NCBI GenBank assembly: GCA_019100305.1
Contig: JAHRHW010000156.1
Location: 1-9,327 of the forward strand
Origin: Candidatus Thiodiazotropha taylori
GTDB taxonomy: Bacteria; Pseudomonadota; Gammaproteobacteria; Chromatiales; Chromatiaceae
DNA length: 9,327 nt
Reading direction: 5' to 3'
This document shows, one piece after another, positions 1-6,245 of the stretch. Position numbers and translations under genes: made by a program. The notes under the pieces were generated by a model. The model did not search any database and was not told where the DNA came from. It worked only from the letters and a program-made list of their open reading frames with translations. Each line of letters begins with the position of its first letter. The first letter of the stretch is position 1.

Positions 1-629
1 GTTCGGATGAGGTCTGGGATAAAGCGGAGAAAGCGCTGGAAGACGCCCTCAATCAGCAGGGACTCGATTGGGAGCTGCAACCGGGGGAGGGCGCCTTCTA
101 TGGACCGAAGATCGAATTCTCCCTGCGGGACTGTCTCAGCCGGGTTTGGCAGTTGGGCACCATACAGCTCGATTTCTCCATGCCTGAGCGTCTTGGTGCG
201 AGCTATATTGCTGAAGATAATAGTAAAAAGGTGCCTGTGATGCTGCATCGGGCGATCCTTGGGTCGCTGGAGCGATTCATCGGAATCCTCATCGAGCACT
301 ATGCTGGCGCACTGCCGATCTGGCTGGCTCCAGTCCAGGCTGTGCTGCTGAATATCACCGATCGACAGTCCGAATATCTGAAACAATGCCTCAAATTACT
401 GCGGGATAACGGTTTTCGGGTCGAATCGGACTTGAGAAATGAGAAGATTGGCTTTAAAATCCGCGAGCATACGTTGATGCGCGTGCCTTATCTGCTGGTC
501 ATTGGTGATCGGGAGATGGAGGAAGGGACCGTTGCTGTGCGTACTCGTACGGGCGAGGATCTTGGATCCATGCCGCTGAGCGAGTTCATGGAACGGGCCA
601 ACGCAGAAGTGTCTCAACGAGTAAATTGA
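1..629 (+). CDS. thrS: Threonyl-tRNA synthetase, C-terminal part (5' end outside window)
   Basis: This is the last 208 codons of threonyl-tRNA synthetase, which charges tRNA-Thr in the cytoplasm; the frame is open from base 3 and the gene is cut by the window edge. The visible part begins in the class II catalytic domain (GAFYGPKIEF, then QLDFSMPERLGASY) and includes the motif 3 region with HRAILGSLERFIGIL, whose arginine contacts ATP in this family. The C-terminal anticodon-binding domain starts near PIWLAPVQAVLLNITD and runs to the end, including DLRNEKIGFKIREHTL and the VAVRTRTGEDLGSM strand. Ordinary full-length C-terminus with a TGA stop. A strong hairpin with a T-run follows five bases after the stop, before infC. 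Identification is by close agreement with well-known ThrRS sequence. Confidence 0.97.
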   Translation, partial: SDEVWDKAEKALEDALNQQGLDWELQPGEGAFYGPKIEFSLRDCLSRVWQLGTIQLDFSMPERLGASYIAEDNSKKVPVMLHRAILGSLERFIGILIEHYAGALPIWLAPVQAVLLNITDRQSEYLKQCLKLLRDNGFRVESDLRNEKIGFKIREHTLMRVPYLLVIGDREMEEGTVAVRTRTGEDLGSMPLSEFMERANAEVSQRVN

Positions 630-633
630 GTGT

Positions 634-660
634 AAAAGCACTGGTTTTCCGGTGCTTTTT
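634..660 (+). terminator. Intrinsic terminator or attenuator between thrS and infC
   Basis: An 11-bp stem (634-644 with 649-659, one G-T pair) closes a TTTT loop, and a T-rich run follows (656-660, then CTACTTTT). It starts five bases after the thrS stop and ends 37 bases before the proposed infC start. The shape fits a rho-independent terminator. infC has little room for its own promoter downstream, so the hairpin is more likely leaky, or infC promoters lie upstream inside thrS as in E. coli. Confidence 0.75.
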
Positions 661-684
661 CTACTTTTAGGGTTTGGACTTTTT

Positions 685-700
685 GGAGGAACCGACTATC
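685..700 (+). promoter_or_regulatory. infC ribosome binding site and non-canonical ATC start
   Basis: GGAGGA at 685-690 is followed after 7 bases by ATC (698-700), in frame with the IF-3 reading frame. No ATG or GTG offers a better start: the next in-frame GTG (707) would sit 16 bases from the site. IF-3 rejects AUU/AUC initiation, so this arrangement predicts negative autoregulation of infC translation, as established in E. coli. Confidence 0.8.
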
Positions 701-1216
701 GCTGCTGTGAAAAAGCACCGTCTTAATGATGACATTACGGCTGTTAAAGTAAGACTCATTGGCGCTGATGGTGAGCAAGTAGGTGTTGTATCGATTGAAG
801 AGGCCCTCAGGGCTGCTCAGGATGCAGCACTGGATTTGGTAGAGATCGTGCCGAACGGGGAACCCCCAGTTTGTCGCGTGATGGATTACGGCAAGTTTCT
901 ATTCGAATTGAAGAAGACGAAACAGGCCGCCAAGAAAAAGCAGAAGCAGGTTCATATCAAAGAGATCAAATTCCGGCCAGGGACTGGTGAAGGGGATTAT
1001 CAGGTAAAACTGCGCAACCTGATACGTTTCCTTGAAGATGGGGATAAGACCAAGGTAACCATGCGGTTCCGCGGTCGTGAGCACGCTCACCGTGAATTGG
1101 GTTTGGAGCTTCTTGAACGGGTGGAAAGGGATCTGGCTGATTATGGTCAGATGGAACAGAAACCCGCAATGGAAGGCCGCCAGATGGTGATGGTGCTCGG
1201 TCCCAAGAAAAAGTAA
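698..1216 (+). CDS. infC: Translation initiation factor IF-3 with ATC start codon
   Basis: IF-3 binds the 30S subunit, prevents premature 50S joining and checks the start codon and initiator tRNA. The product is 172 aa. The N-terminal domain carries the LIGADGEQVGVVSIEEAL and ALDLVEIVPN / PPVCRVMDYGKF stretches. A lysine-rich linker follows, then the C-terminal domain with EIKFRPGTGEGDYQVKLRN, MRFRGREHAH and the closing MVMVLGPKKK. I place the start at ATC (698-700), because a strong Shine-Dalgarno GGAGGA (685-690) sits 7 bases upstream and the protein then begins close to where known IF-3 proteins do. An in-frame TTG at 674 lies upstream of this ribosome site and has no well-spaced site of its own. 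Rare AUU/AUC starts in infC are the known basis of IF-3 autoregulation. Family identity is certain; the start is inferred. Confidence 0.95.
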   Translation: MAAVKKHRLNDDITAVKVRLIGADGEQVGVVSIEEALRAAQDAALDLVEIVPNGEPPVCRVMDYGKFLFELKKTKQAAKKKQKQVHIKEIKFRPGTGEGDYQVKLRNLIRFLEDGDKTKVTMRFRGREHAHRELGLELLERVERDLADYGQMEQKPAMEGRQMVMVLGPKKK

Positions 1217-1223
1217 CTTTTTT

Positions 1224-1251
1224 TACGCCCTAAGGCGTACAAATCGCGGAG
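1224..1251 (+). promoter_or_regulatory. Small hairpin and ribosome site in front of rpmI (possible L20 control region)
   Basis: The infC-rpmI gap contains a 6-bp stem (TACGCC 1224-1229 with GGCGTA 1234-1239) around a CTAA loop. It ends 8 bases before the rpmI Shine-Dalgarno GGAG (1248-1251), which stands 8 bases from the ATG. The T-run lies before rather than after the stem, so it is not a plus-strand terminator. In E. coli, L20 represses rpmI-rplT translation through structures in this leader region; whether this hairpin takes part is only a guess. Confidence 0.3.
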
Positions 1252-1259
1252 TTAAAACG

Positions 1260-1457
1260 ATGCCCAAGATTAAGACTAATCGTGGTGCGGCCAAACGGTT
1301 CAAACGCACCTCGTCCGGTTCATTCAAGCGTAACTGCTCTCATCGCCGTCATATTCTGACCAAGAAGAGCACCAAGCGGAAACGCCAGTTGCGTGCACCC
1401 AACACCATCGCAAAGTCCGATGTGGCGATCGCCCGTCGTATGATGCCTTACGCCTAA
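1260..1457 (+). CDS. rpmI: 50S ribosomal protein L35
   Basis: L35 is a small, very basic protein of the large ribosomal subunit. The 65-aa product has the family length and the typical beginning MPKIKTNRGAAKRFKRTSSG, a basic core with HRRHILTKKSTKRKRQLR, and the usual end AIARRMMPYA. The start is ATG with GGAG 8 bases upstream. It lies between infC and rplT, 43 bases after the infC stop and 22 bases before rplT, the standard bacterial arrangement. In E. coli its translation is repressed by L20, and L20 synthesis is coupled to it. Nothing about the gene is unusual. Confidence 0.98.
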   Translation: MPKIKTNRGAAKRFKRTSSGSFKRNCSHRRHILTKKSTKRKRQLRAPNTIAKSDVAIARRMMPYA

Positions 1458-1479
1458 CTTAACGAATCGGATCTGAACA

Positions 1480-1839
1480 ATGTCTCGAGTAAAACGTGGT
1501 GTACAAGCACGCGCCCGTCATAAAAAGGTGCTTGATGAAGCTAAGGGTTATTACGGTGCCCGTAGAAAAGTTTATCGTGTCGCAAAGCAGGCGGTCATCA
1601 AGGCCGGTCAATACGCTTATCGCGATCGCCGTCAGAAAAAGCGCCAGTTCCGTGCGCTGTGGATTGCCCGGATCAATGCCGGTGCCCGTGACAACGGTCT
1701 CTCTTACAGCCGCATGATCAACGGTCTGCATCTGGCTAACATCGAAGTCGATCGTAAGATGCTGGCTGACCTGGCGGTGAACGACAAGGCGGCATTTAGC
1801 GTGCTGGCAGAACAGGCCAAGGCCGCGCTTTCCAGCTAA
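1480..1839 (+). CDS. rplT: 50S ribosomal protein L20
   Basis: L20 binds 23S rRNA early in large-subunit assembly and in enterobacteria also represses its own operon. The 119-aa product matches the family length. It has the basic, extended N-terminal half (MSRVKRGVQARARHKKVL, then GYYGARRKVYRVAKQAV and YRDRRQKKRQFRALWI) and the globular C-terminal half with NGLSYSRMINGLHLANIEVDRK and a short alanine-rich tail. The Shine-Dalgarno upstream is weak, which would suit translational coupling to rpmI 22 bases upstream. A strong terminator follows about 45 bases after the stop codon. Confidence 0.98.
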   Translation: MSRVKRGVQARARHKKVLDEAKGYYGARRKVYRVAKQAVIKAGQYAYRDRRQKKRQFRALWIARINAGARDNGLSYSRMINGLHLANIEVDRKMLADLAVNDKAAFSVLAEQAKAALSS

Positions 1840-1883
1840 ATAACTGCTGTTTTCCGGTTCGTCCGGTGGCAGAGTAAGCAAAG

Positions 1884-1915
1884 AAGGGGAAGGCCTGAGG
1901 CTTTCCCCTTTTTTT
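1884..1915 (+). terminator. Intrinsic terminator between rplT and pheS
   Basis: A 12-bp stem (1884-1895 with 1899-1910, one G-T pair) closes a TGA loop and runs into seven T (1909-1915). The right arm contains TTTCCCC and the left GGGGAA. It is a strong rho-independent terminator by shape. E. coli has an attenuator at this place with a phenylalanine-rich leader peptide (pheM); I see no such leader between 1840 and 1884 here. Confidence 0.88.
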
Positions 1916-1959
1916 GTCATGGATCCCTTAATTCGTTCACTCGAGGTTTAAATAGACAG

Positions 1960-2988
1960 ATGGAAGAATCCACATTGGACTTACAAAGTCTGATTGAAGC
2001 TGCCGAAAGTGCAATCAAACAGGCTGACAGTCTGCCCGCATTGGATGAGATTCGTGTCTCCTATCTGGGTAAGAGTGGCCAGTTGACTTCACAACTGAAG
2101 AAACTGGGTAGCCTGCCCCCTGAGGAGAGGCCTCAGGCCGGACAGAAAATCAACAAAGCCAAACAGGCTCTGCAACGCTCGATCGAATCACGCAAAGGTG
2201 AACTCGAAGAGGCGGCGCTGGCGCAGCGACTGGCTGAAGAAAAGATCGATGTGACCCTGCCGGGCAGGGGACTGCAACGGGGTGGTCTGCATCCGGTCAG
2301 CCGAACCCTTGAGCGTATCGAACGACTCTTCTCCAGTGCCGGATTTGAATCGGTTCAGGGTCCGGAAATCGAGGATGATTATCACAACTTCGAAGCGTTG
2401 AATATTCCCGACCACCATCCGGCGCGGGCAATGCACGATACCTTCTATTTCGATGCGCACCTGTTGCTGCGTACCCATACCTCACCGGTACAGATACGCA
2501 CCATGGAAAAGGGTGAGCCGCCGATGAAGATCATCGCGCCGGGCCGGGTCTATCGTTGCGATTCCGATCTGACCCACACACCGATGTTCCATCAGGTAGA
2601 GGGATTCCTGGTGGATGAGAATGTCTCATTTGCCGATCTCAAGGGTGTGCTGTATGACTTCCTTAGCCACTTCTTCGAAAGGGAGCTGAAGCTGCGCTTC
2701 CGGCCCTCCTACTTCCCCTTCACTGAGCCTTCCGCCGAGGTCGATATCGAGTGTGTGATGTGTGGCGGTAAAGGGTGCCGGGTCTGTAGTCATACCGGTT
2801 GGCTGGAGGTTCTTGGCTGCGGCATGATCCATCCGGAGGTCTTCCGCCATGTGGGTATAGACAGCGAGAAGTACACTGGATACGCCTTCGGCATGGGGGT
2901 CGAACGTTTGACCATGCTGCGTTACGGGGTCAATGACCTTCGTCTCTTCTTTGAAAATGACCTGCGCTTTCTCAAGCAGTTTGCCTAG
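1960..2988 (+). CDS. pheS: Phenylalanyl-tRNA synthetase alpha subunit
   Basis: PheS is the catalytic subunit of the cytoplasmic (alpha-beta)2 enzyme that charges tRNA-Phe. The 342-aa product has the N-terminal coiled-coil region (about 1-95), then the class II core. That core has GPEIEDDYHNFEALNIP (134-150), motif 2 around APGRVYRCDSDLTHTPMFHQVEG (193-215), FRPSYFPFTEPSAEVD, and motif 3 with GYAFGMGVERLTMLRYGV (307-324) near the C-terminus. It is about 15 residues longer than the E. coli protein, mainly through a cysteine segment at 265-276 (C-x2-C-x4-C-x2-C) just before GWLEVLGCGM. The start is ATG with GAGG 13 bases upstream, slightly far. No better in-frame start exists nearby. pheT follows 47 bases later. 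Confidence 0.97.
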   Translation: MEESTLDLQSLIEAAESAIKQADSLPALDEIRVSYLGKSGQLTSQLKKLGSLPPEERPQAGQKINKAKQALQRSIESRKGELEEAALAQRLAEEKIDVTLPGRGLQRGGLHPVSRTLERIERLFSSAGFESVQGPEIEDDYHNFEALNIPDHHPARAMHDTFYFDAHLLLRTHTSPVQIRTMEKGEPPMKIIAPGRVYRCDSDLTHTPMFHQVEGFLVDENVSFADLKGVLYDFLSHFFERELKLRFRPSYFPFTEPSAEVDIECVMCGGKGCRVCSHTGWLEVLGCGMIHPEVFRHVGIDSEKYTGYAFGMGVERLTMLRYGVNDLRLFFENDLRFLKQFA

Positions 2989-3035
2989 TAAACAGTCTGT
3001 TCGGCGTCAGTAGAGCTATAGAGTGGTAGATAAGC

Positions 3036-5411
3036 ATGAAATTCAGTGAAGCCTGGTTAAGGGAGTGGGTCAATCCACCGGTGACAACCCAGGAGTTGGC
3101 GGACCAGTTGAGTATGGCCGGTCTGGAGGTTGATTCCGTTGAACCGGTCGCCGCCGCATTCAATGGGGTAGTGGTTGGTGAGGTGTTGGCCCGTGAAGCC
3201 CACCCGGATGCGGACAAATTGAGCGTATGTCAGGTCGGTATCGGCGCTGAGGAGCCACTGCAGATTGTCTGCGGGGCGAAAAACGTTGCCGCCGGGATGC
3301 GCGTGCCGGTTGCCACGGTGGGCGCCCGTTTGCCGGGTGATTTCAAGATCAAAAAGGCAAAACTCAGAGGTGTCAGCTCATCCGGGATGATCTGTTCCGC
3401 CAGCGAGCTGGGATTGGCGGAACAGTCCGAGGGCATCATGCCGCTGCCGCAAGATGCACCGGTTGGAGATGATTTTCGCCAATACCTGGGGCTTGAAGAT
3501 CAGAGTATCGATGTGGATCTTACCCCGGACCGCAGTGACTGCCTGGGACTGCTCGGCATTGCCCGGGAGGTGGGAGTGATCAATCGCTGTGCGGTTGAGT
3601 TTCCCAGCATCGAGTTCCAACCGGCAAGCGCGGATAAGCGGGTCGATGTGGCACTGGAAGCGGACCAGGCCTGTCCCAGATATCTCTGTCGGGTAGTGAC
3701 TGGTGTGGATGTCAATGCGCAGACGCCGTTGTGGATGCAGGAGCGCCTGCGCCGTGGCGATGTACGATCACTCGGGCCGGTTGTGGATGTGACCAACTAT
3801 GTGATGTTGGAGTTGGGTCAGCCGATGCATGGCTTCGATCTGCAGAAGGTTGAAGCGGGGATCCGGGTGAGAATGGCCGAGTCTGGCGAGAAGCTGATCC
3901 TGATCGGCGGACAGGAGATCGAACTCATCGAAGGAACCCTGGTGATTGCCGATGCCAAACGTCCTCTGGCACTGGCCGGTATCATGGGTGGCGAGGATTC
4001 GGCGGTGTCGGACACGACGCAGGATATCCTGCTGGAGAGTGCCTTTTTTGCACCAACCGCCATCAGTGGCAAAGCCAGAGCCTATGGGCTGCATACTGAC
4101 TCCTCTCACCGTTTCGAAAGGGGCGTCGATCCCTATCTGCAGGCCAAGGCGATGGAGCGGGCATCACAACTGCTGGTAGAGATTGCCGGTGGCGAACTGG
4201 GCCCGGTGGTGGAAGCGAACAACGAGTCGATGATCCAACAGCGACCGGAGATTCTGCTGCGTGCGGATCGGGTCAATCGTCTGCTCGGGGTTGAAATCGA
4301 TCGGGCCGAAGTGACCGATATTCTCAACCGTCTCGATATGAGGATCATCGAAATGACTGCGGGCTGGCGGGTAACAGCGCCGAGCTGCCGATTCGATATC
4401 GCCATTGAAGAGGATCTGATTGAAGAGATTGGGCGCATCTACGGCTATGCCAAAATCCCGCCTCACAGAGGTAAGTCCGCGATGGTCATGGCCGATCGCC
4501 GGGAGGCTGAATTCAGTCTGCAGAGTGCGAAAAACCTGTTGGTAGGGCGGGATTACCAGGAAGTGATCACCTACAGTTTCATCAGTCCGGAGATCGAGGC
4601 GCAGGTCGATCCGGAGGCCAAAGGCATCCGCCTCGCCAATCCGATCTCTGCAGATATGTCGGTAATGCGCACCTCACTGTGGCCGGGATTGATCCAGACG
4701 GCGGTCTACAACCAGTCGAGGCAGCAGCAGCGGGTGCGGATTTTCGAATCCGGTCTCTGCTTTCGTCAGGGGGACGGCATTGAGCAGGAGCCGATGATTG
4801 CCGGTTTGATCGCGGGTAATGCTCAGGCAGAGCAGTGGGGTGAAGCCGGCCGGGCGGTCGATTTTTACGATATCAAGGCGGACCTGGAAGCGCTGCTGAG
4901 TCTGACGGGGCACCATCAAGGTATCGGTTTTGCTGCCGTTAAACATCCTGCACTGCATCCAGGTCAATCTGCCGAGGTGCGCATCCACGACAGGGTCGTT
5001 GGTATGTTGGGCATGCTGCATCCCGAATTGGAGCGGAAGATGGGCCTGAATGGAGCGACGTTTGTGTTCGAGTTGGCCTTGGAGAACCTGGCCGAGGGTC
5101 TGCTGCCCGGATTTCAGGCGCTCTCCAAATACCCATCGATCCGTCGAGATATCGCTCTGGTGGTGGACGAAAACGTCAGTTTCGAGTCGATCAGGAATCT
5201 TATTCGTGACGAATCGGGCAAAATTATTACAGACATCCTGCTTTTTGATGTCTATACTGGAGAAAACATAGATTCGGGTCGAAAAAGTCTCGCATTGGGA
5301 TTGATTTTACAGGAAAAATCACACACTCTTACTGATAAGGAAGTGGATGAGGTGGTCGACGCTGTGTTACAACGGTTGGCTAAGGATACGGGCGCGAAAC
5401 TGAGAGATTAG
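3036..5411 (+). CDS. pheT: Phenylalanyl-tRNA synthetase beta subunit
   Basis: PheT pairs with PheS and supplies tRNA recognition and editing of tyrosine mischarged on tRNA-Phe. The 791-aa product is full length. In order it shows a start typical of PheT (MKFSEAWLREWVNP), an EMAP-like OB-fold tRNA-binding domain (about 43-150, with HPDADKLSVCQV and SGMICSASELGL), and the B3/B4 editing domain (about 210-395, with LGPVVDVTNYVMLELGQPMH and FERGVDP). The B5 domain spans about 405-475 (EEDLIEEIGRIYGY), followed by the catalytic-like core, and the FDX-ACB anticodon-binding domain from about 698 (KYPSIRRDIALVV) to the end. No clear Shine-Dalgarno is seen before the ATG. The stop lies 8 bases before ihfA, so the two are probably co-transcribed. 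Confidence 0.98.
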   Translation: MKFSEAWLREWVNPPVTTQELADQLSMAGLEVDSVEPVAAAFNGVVVGEVLAREAHPDADKLSVCQVGIGAEEPLQIVCGAKNVAAGMRVPVATVGARLPGDFKIKKAKLRGVSSSGMICSASELGLAEQSEGIMPLPQDAPVGDDFRQYLGLEDQSIDVDLTPDRSDCLGLLGIAREVGVINRCAVEFPSIEFQPASADKRVDVALEADQACPRYLCRVVTGVDVNAQTPLWMQERLRRGDVRSLGPVVDVTNYVMLELGQPMHGFDLQKVEAGIRVRMAESGEKLILIGGQEIELIEGTLVIADAKRPLALAGIMGGEDSAVSDTTQDILLESAFFAPTAISGKARAYGLHTDSSHRFERGVDPYLQAKAMERASQLLVEIAGGELGPVVEANNESMIQQRPEILLRADRVNRLLGVEIDRAEVTDILNRLDMRIIEMTAGWRVTAPSCRFDIAIEEDLIEEIGRIYGYAKIPPHRGKSAMVMADRREAEFSLQSAKNLLVGRDYQEVITYSFISPEIEAQVDPEAKGIRLANPISADMSVMRTSLWPGLIQTAVYNQSRQQQRVRIFESGLCFRQGDGIEQEPMIAGLIAGNAQAEQWGEAGRAVDFYDIKADLEALLSLTGHHQGIGFAAVKHPALHPGQSAEVRIHDRVVGMLGMLHPELERKMGLNGATFVFELALENLAEGLLPGFQALSKYPSIRRDIALVVDENVSFESIRNLIRDESGKIITDILLFDVYTGENIDSGRKSLALGLILQEKSHTLTDKEVDEVVDAVLQRLAKDTGAKLRD

Positions 5412-5419
5412 GACAACAA

Positions 5420-5722
5420 ATGGCACTGACAAAAGCAGATATGGCAGCCAGGCTTTTTGATGAGCTTGGGCTGAACAAACGTGAAGCCAAGGAGATGGTG
5501 GAGATGTTCTTTGAAGAGATCCGCATGTCTTTGGAACGAGGGGCGCAGGTAAAGCTTTCCGGATTCGGAAATTTCGATTTGCGTGAAAAGAAACAGAGGC
5601 CTGGGCGAAATCCGAAAACCGGCAAGGAGATTCCGATCTCTGCCCGTCGGGTGGTGACTTTCAGACCAGGACAGAAACTTAAGGCACGAGTAGAAGCCTA
5701 TGCTGGATCCGAGCAGCAGTAA
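5420..5722 (+). CDS. ihfA: Integration host factor alpha subunit
   Basis: IhfA forms a heterodimer with IhfB that binds specific DNA sites and bends them sharply, acting in recombination, replication and transcription. The 100-aa product has family length: N-terminal helices (MALTKADMAARLFDELGLNK, REAKEMVEMFFEEI), the VKLSGFGNFDLR strand turn, and the DNA-binding beta arm with RPGRNPKTGKEIPI. The arm includes Pro65, the residue known to wedge between base pairs. ARRVVTFRPGQKLKARV closes the fold. AGGA (5410-5413), overlapping the pheT stop, serves as ribosome site 6 bases before the ATG. The pheST-ihfA order is conserved in gammaproteobacteria, and its 3' end overlaps the next gene. Confidence 0.97.
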   Translation: MALTKADMAARLFDELGLNKREAKEMVEMFFEEIRMSLERGAQVKLSGFGNFDLREKKQRPGRNPKTGKEIPISARRVVTFRPGQKLKARVEAYAGSEQQ

Positions 5723-6059
5723 TACTGATCTGCCCGCAATACCGGGCAAACGCTATTTTACGATTGGCGAAGTGAGTGACCTTTGCCAGGTGAAGCCCCA
5801 CGTGCTGCGTTATTGGGAGCAGGAGTTCCCACAGCTCAAGCCGGTGAAACGGCGGGGTAATCGACGCTACTATCAACGTCACGATGTGCTGATGATCAGA
5901 CAGATCCGCAGCTTGCTCTATGAGCAGGGATTCACCATTGGTGGGGCACGACAGCAGCTTTCCGGGGATACCGCGAAAGAGGATCTGCAGCAGAGCCAGC
6001 AGATCATCAAGCAGCTCCGCGGTGAGTTGGAAGAGGTTCTGCAAATCCTCAAACGATAA
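5700..6059 (+). CDS. MerR-family transcriptional regulator, short form
   Basis: This 119-aa protein has an N-terminal MerR winged helix-turn-helix: YFTIGEVSDLCQVKPHVLRYWE (19-40), FPQLKPVKRRGNRRYY in the wing region (43-58), then IRSLLYEQGFTIGGARQQL (69-87). After it comes a Q/L/E-rich helix (about 93-119) likely to be the dimerising coiled coil. No ligand- or metal-binding cysteines and no effector domain are present, so its signal and targets are unknown. The ATG lies inside the 3' end of ihfA, giving a 23-base overlap that suggests translational coupling. A MerR-like gene between ihfA and tRNA-Pro is a familiar arrangement in Pseudomonas and relatives. Its function there is not known to me. 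Confidence 0.9.
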   Translation: MLDPSSSNTDLPAIPGKRYFTIGEVSDLCQVKPHVLRYWEQEFPQLKPVKRRGNRRYYQRHDVLMIRQIRSLLYEQGFTIGGARQQLSGDTAKEDLQQSQQIIKQLRGELEEVLQILKR

Positions 6060-6072
6060 ACCTTTTCTGGCA

Positions 6073-6101
6073 TTGACATAGGCTGTTTATCTGCCTAGTA
6101 T
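6073..6101 (+). promoter_or_regulatory. Sigma70 promoter for tRNA-Pro
   Basis: A perfect -35 box TTGACA (6073-6078) is separated by exactly 17 bases from TAGTAT (6096-6101), a 4/6 match to the -10 consensus. A GC-rich discriminator GCCGC follows, as is common for stable-RNA promoters under stringent control. The expected start falls a few bases before the mature tRNA 5' end at 6113. Confidence 0.8.
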
Positions 6102-6112
6102 TGCCGCTCTTT

Positions 6113-6189
6113 CCGGGCGTAGCGCAGTCTGGTAGCGCACTACAATGGGGTTGTAGGGGTCGGGTGTTCGAATCACCCCGCCCGGACCA
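6113..6189 (+). tRNA. tRNA-Pro, anticodon GGG
   Basis: The 77-nt cloverleaf has a 7-bp acceptor stem (CCGGGCG 6113-6119 with CGCCCGG 6179-6185), T8 A9, a GCGC D-stem with AGTCTGGTA loop, an anticodon stem CTACA/TGTAG around ATGGGGT (anticodon GGG, reading CCC), and a T-stem GGGTG/CACCC around TTCGAAT. The discriminator is A and the CCA end (6187-6189) is encoded. It has its own promoter upstream and a terminator 3 bases downstream of the CCA. Confidence 0.97.
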
Positions 6190-6192
6190 ATT

Positions 6193-6227
6193 AAAAAAGG
6201 GGTTACCCATAGGGTAACCCCTTTTTT
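6193..6227. terminator. Bidirectional terminator between tRNA-Pro and soxL
   Basis: A perfect 16-bp inverted repeat (6193-6208 with 6212-6227) closes an ATA loop. The plus strand ends in six T and the minus strand also ends in six T, because the left arm begins with six A. It therefore fits a rho-independent terminator for the tRNA on the plus strand and for the converging sox operon, whose last stop codon lies 19 bases away. Confidence 0.92.
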
Positions 6228-6245
6228 GTTGCCGTGGTTTCAGTC

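Noticed and set aside
1459..1920. Minus-strand open frame of 153 codons opposite rplT
   Set aside because: It lies antisense to the certain L20 gene, has no recognisable domain and reflects codon bias of the real gene.
1919..1951. Ten-codon ORF (MDPLIRSLEV) just upstream of pheS as a pheM-like leader peptide
   Set aside because: It has no phenylalanine, no ribosome site, and lies after the terminator rather than before it, so it cannot work as an attenuator leader.
5408..5749. Minus-strand open frame of 113 codons opposite ihfA
   Set aside because: Fully antisense to ihfA, without start signals or a recognisable product.
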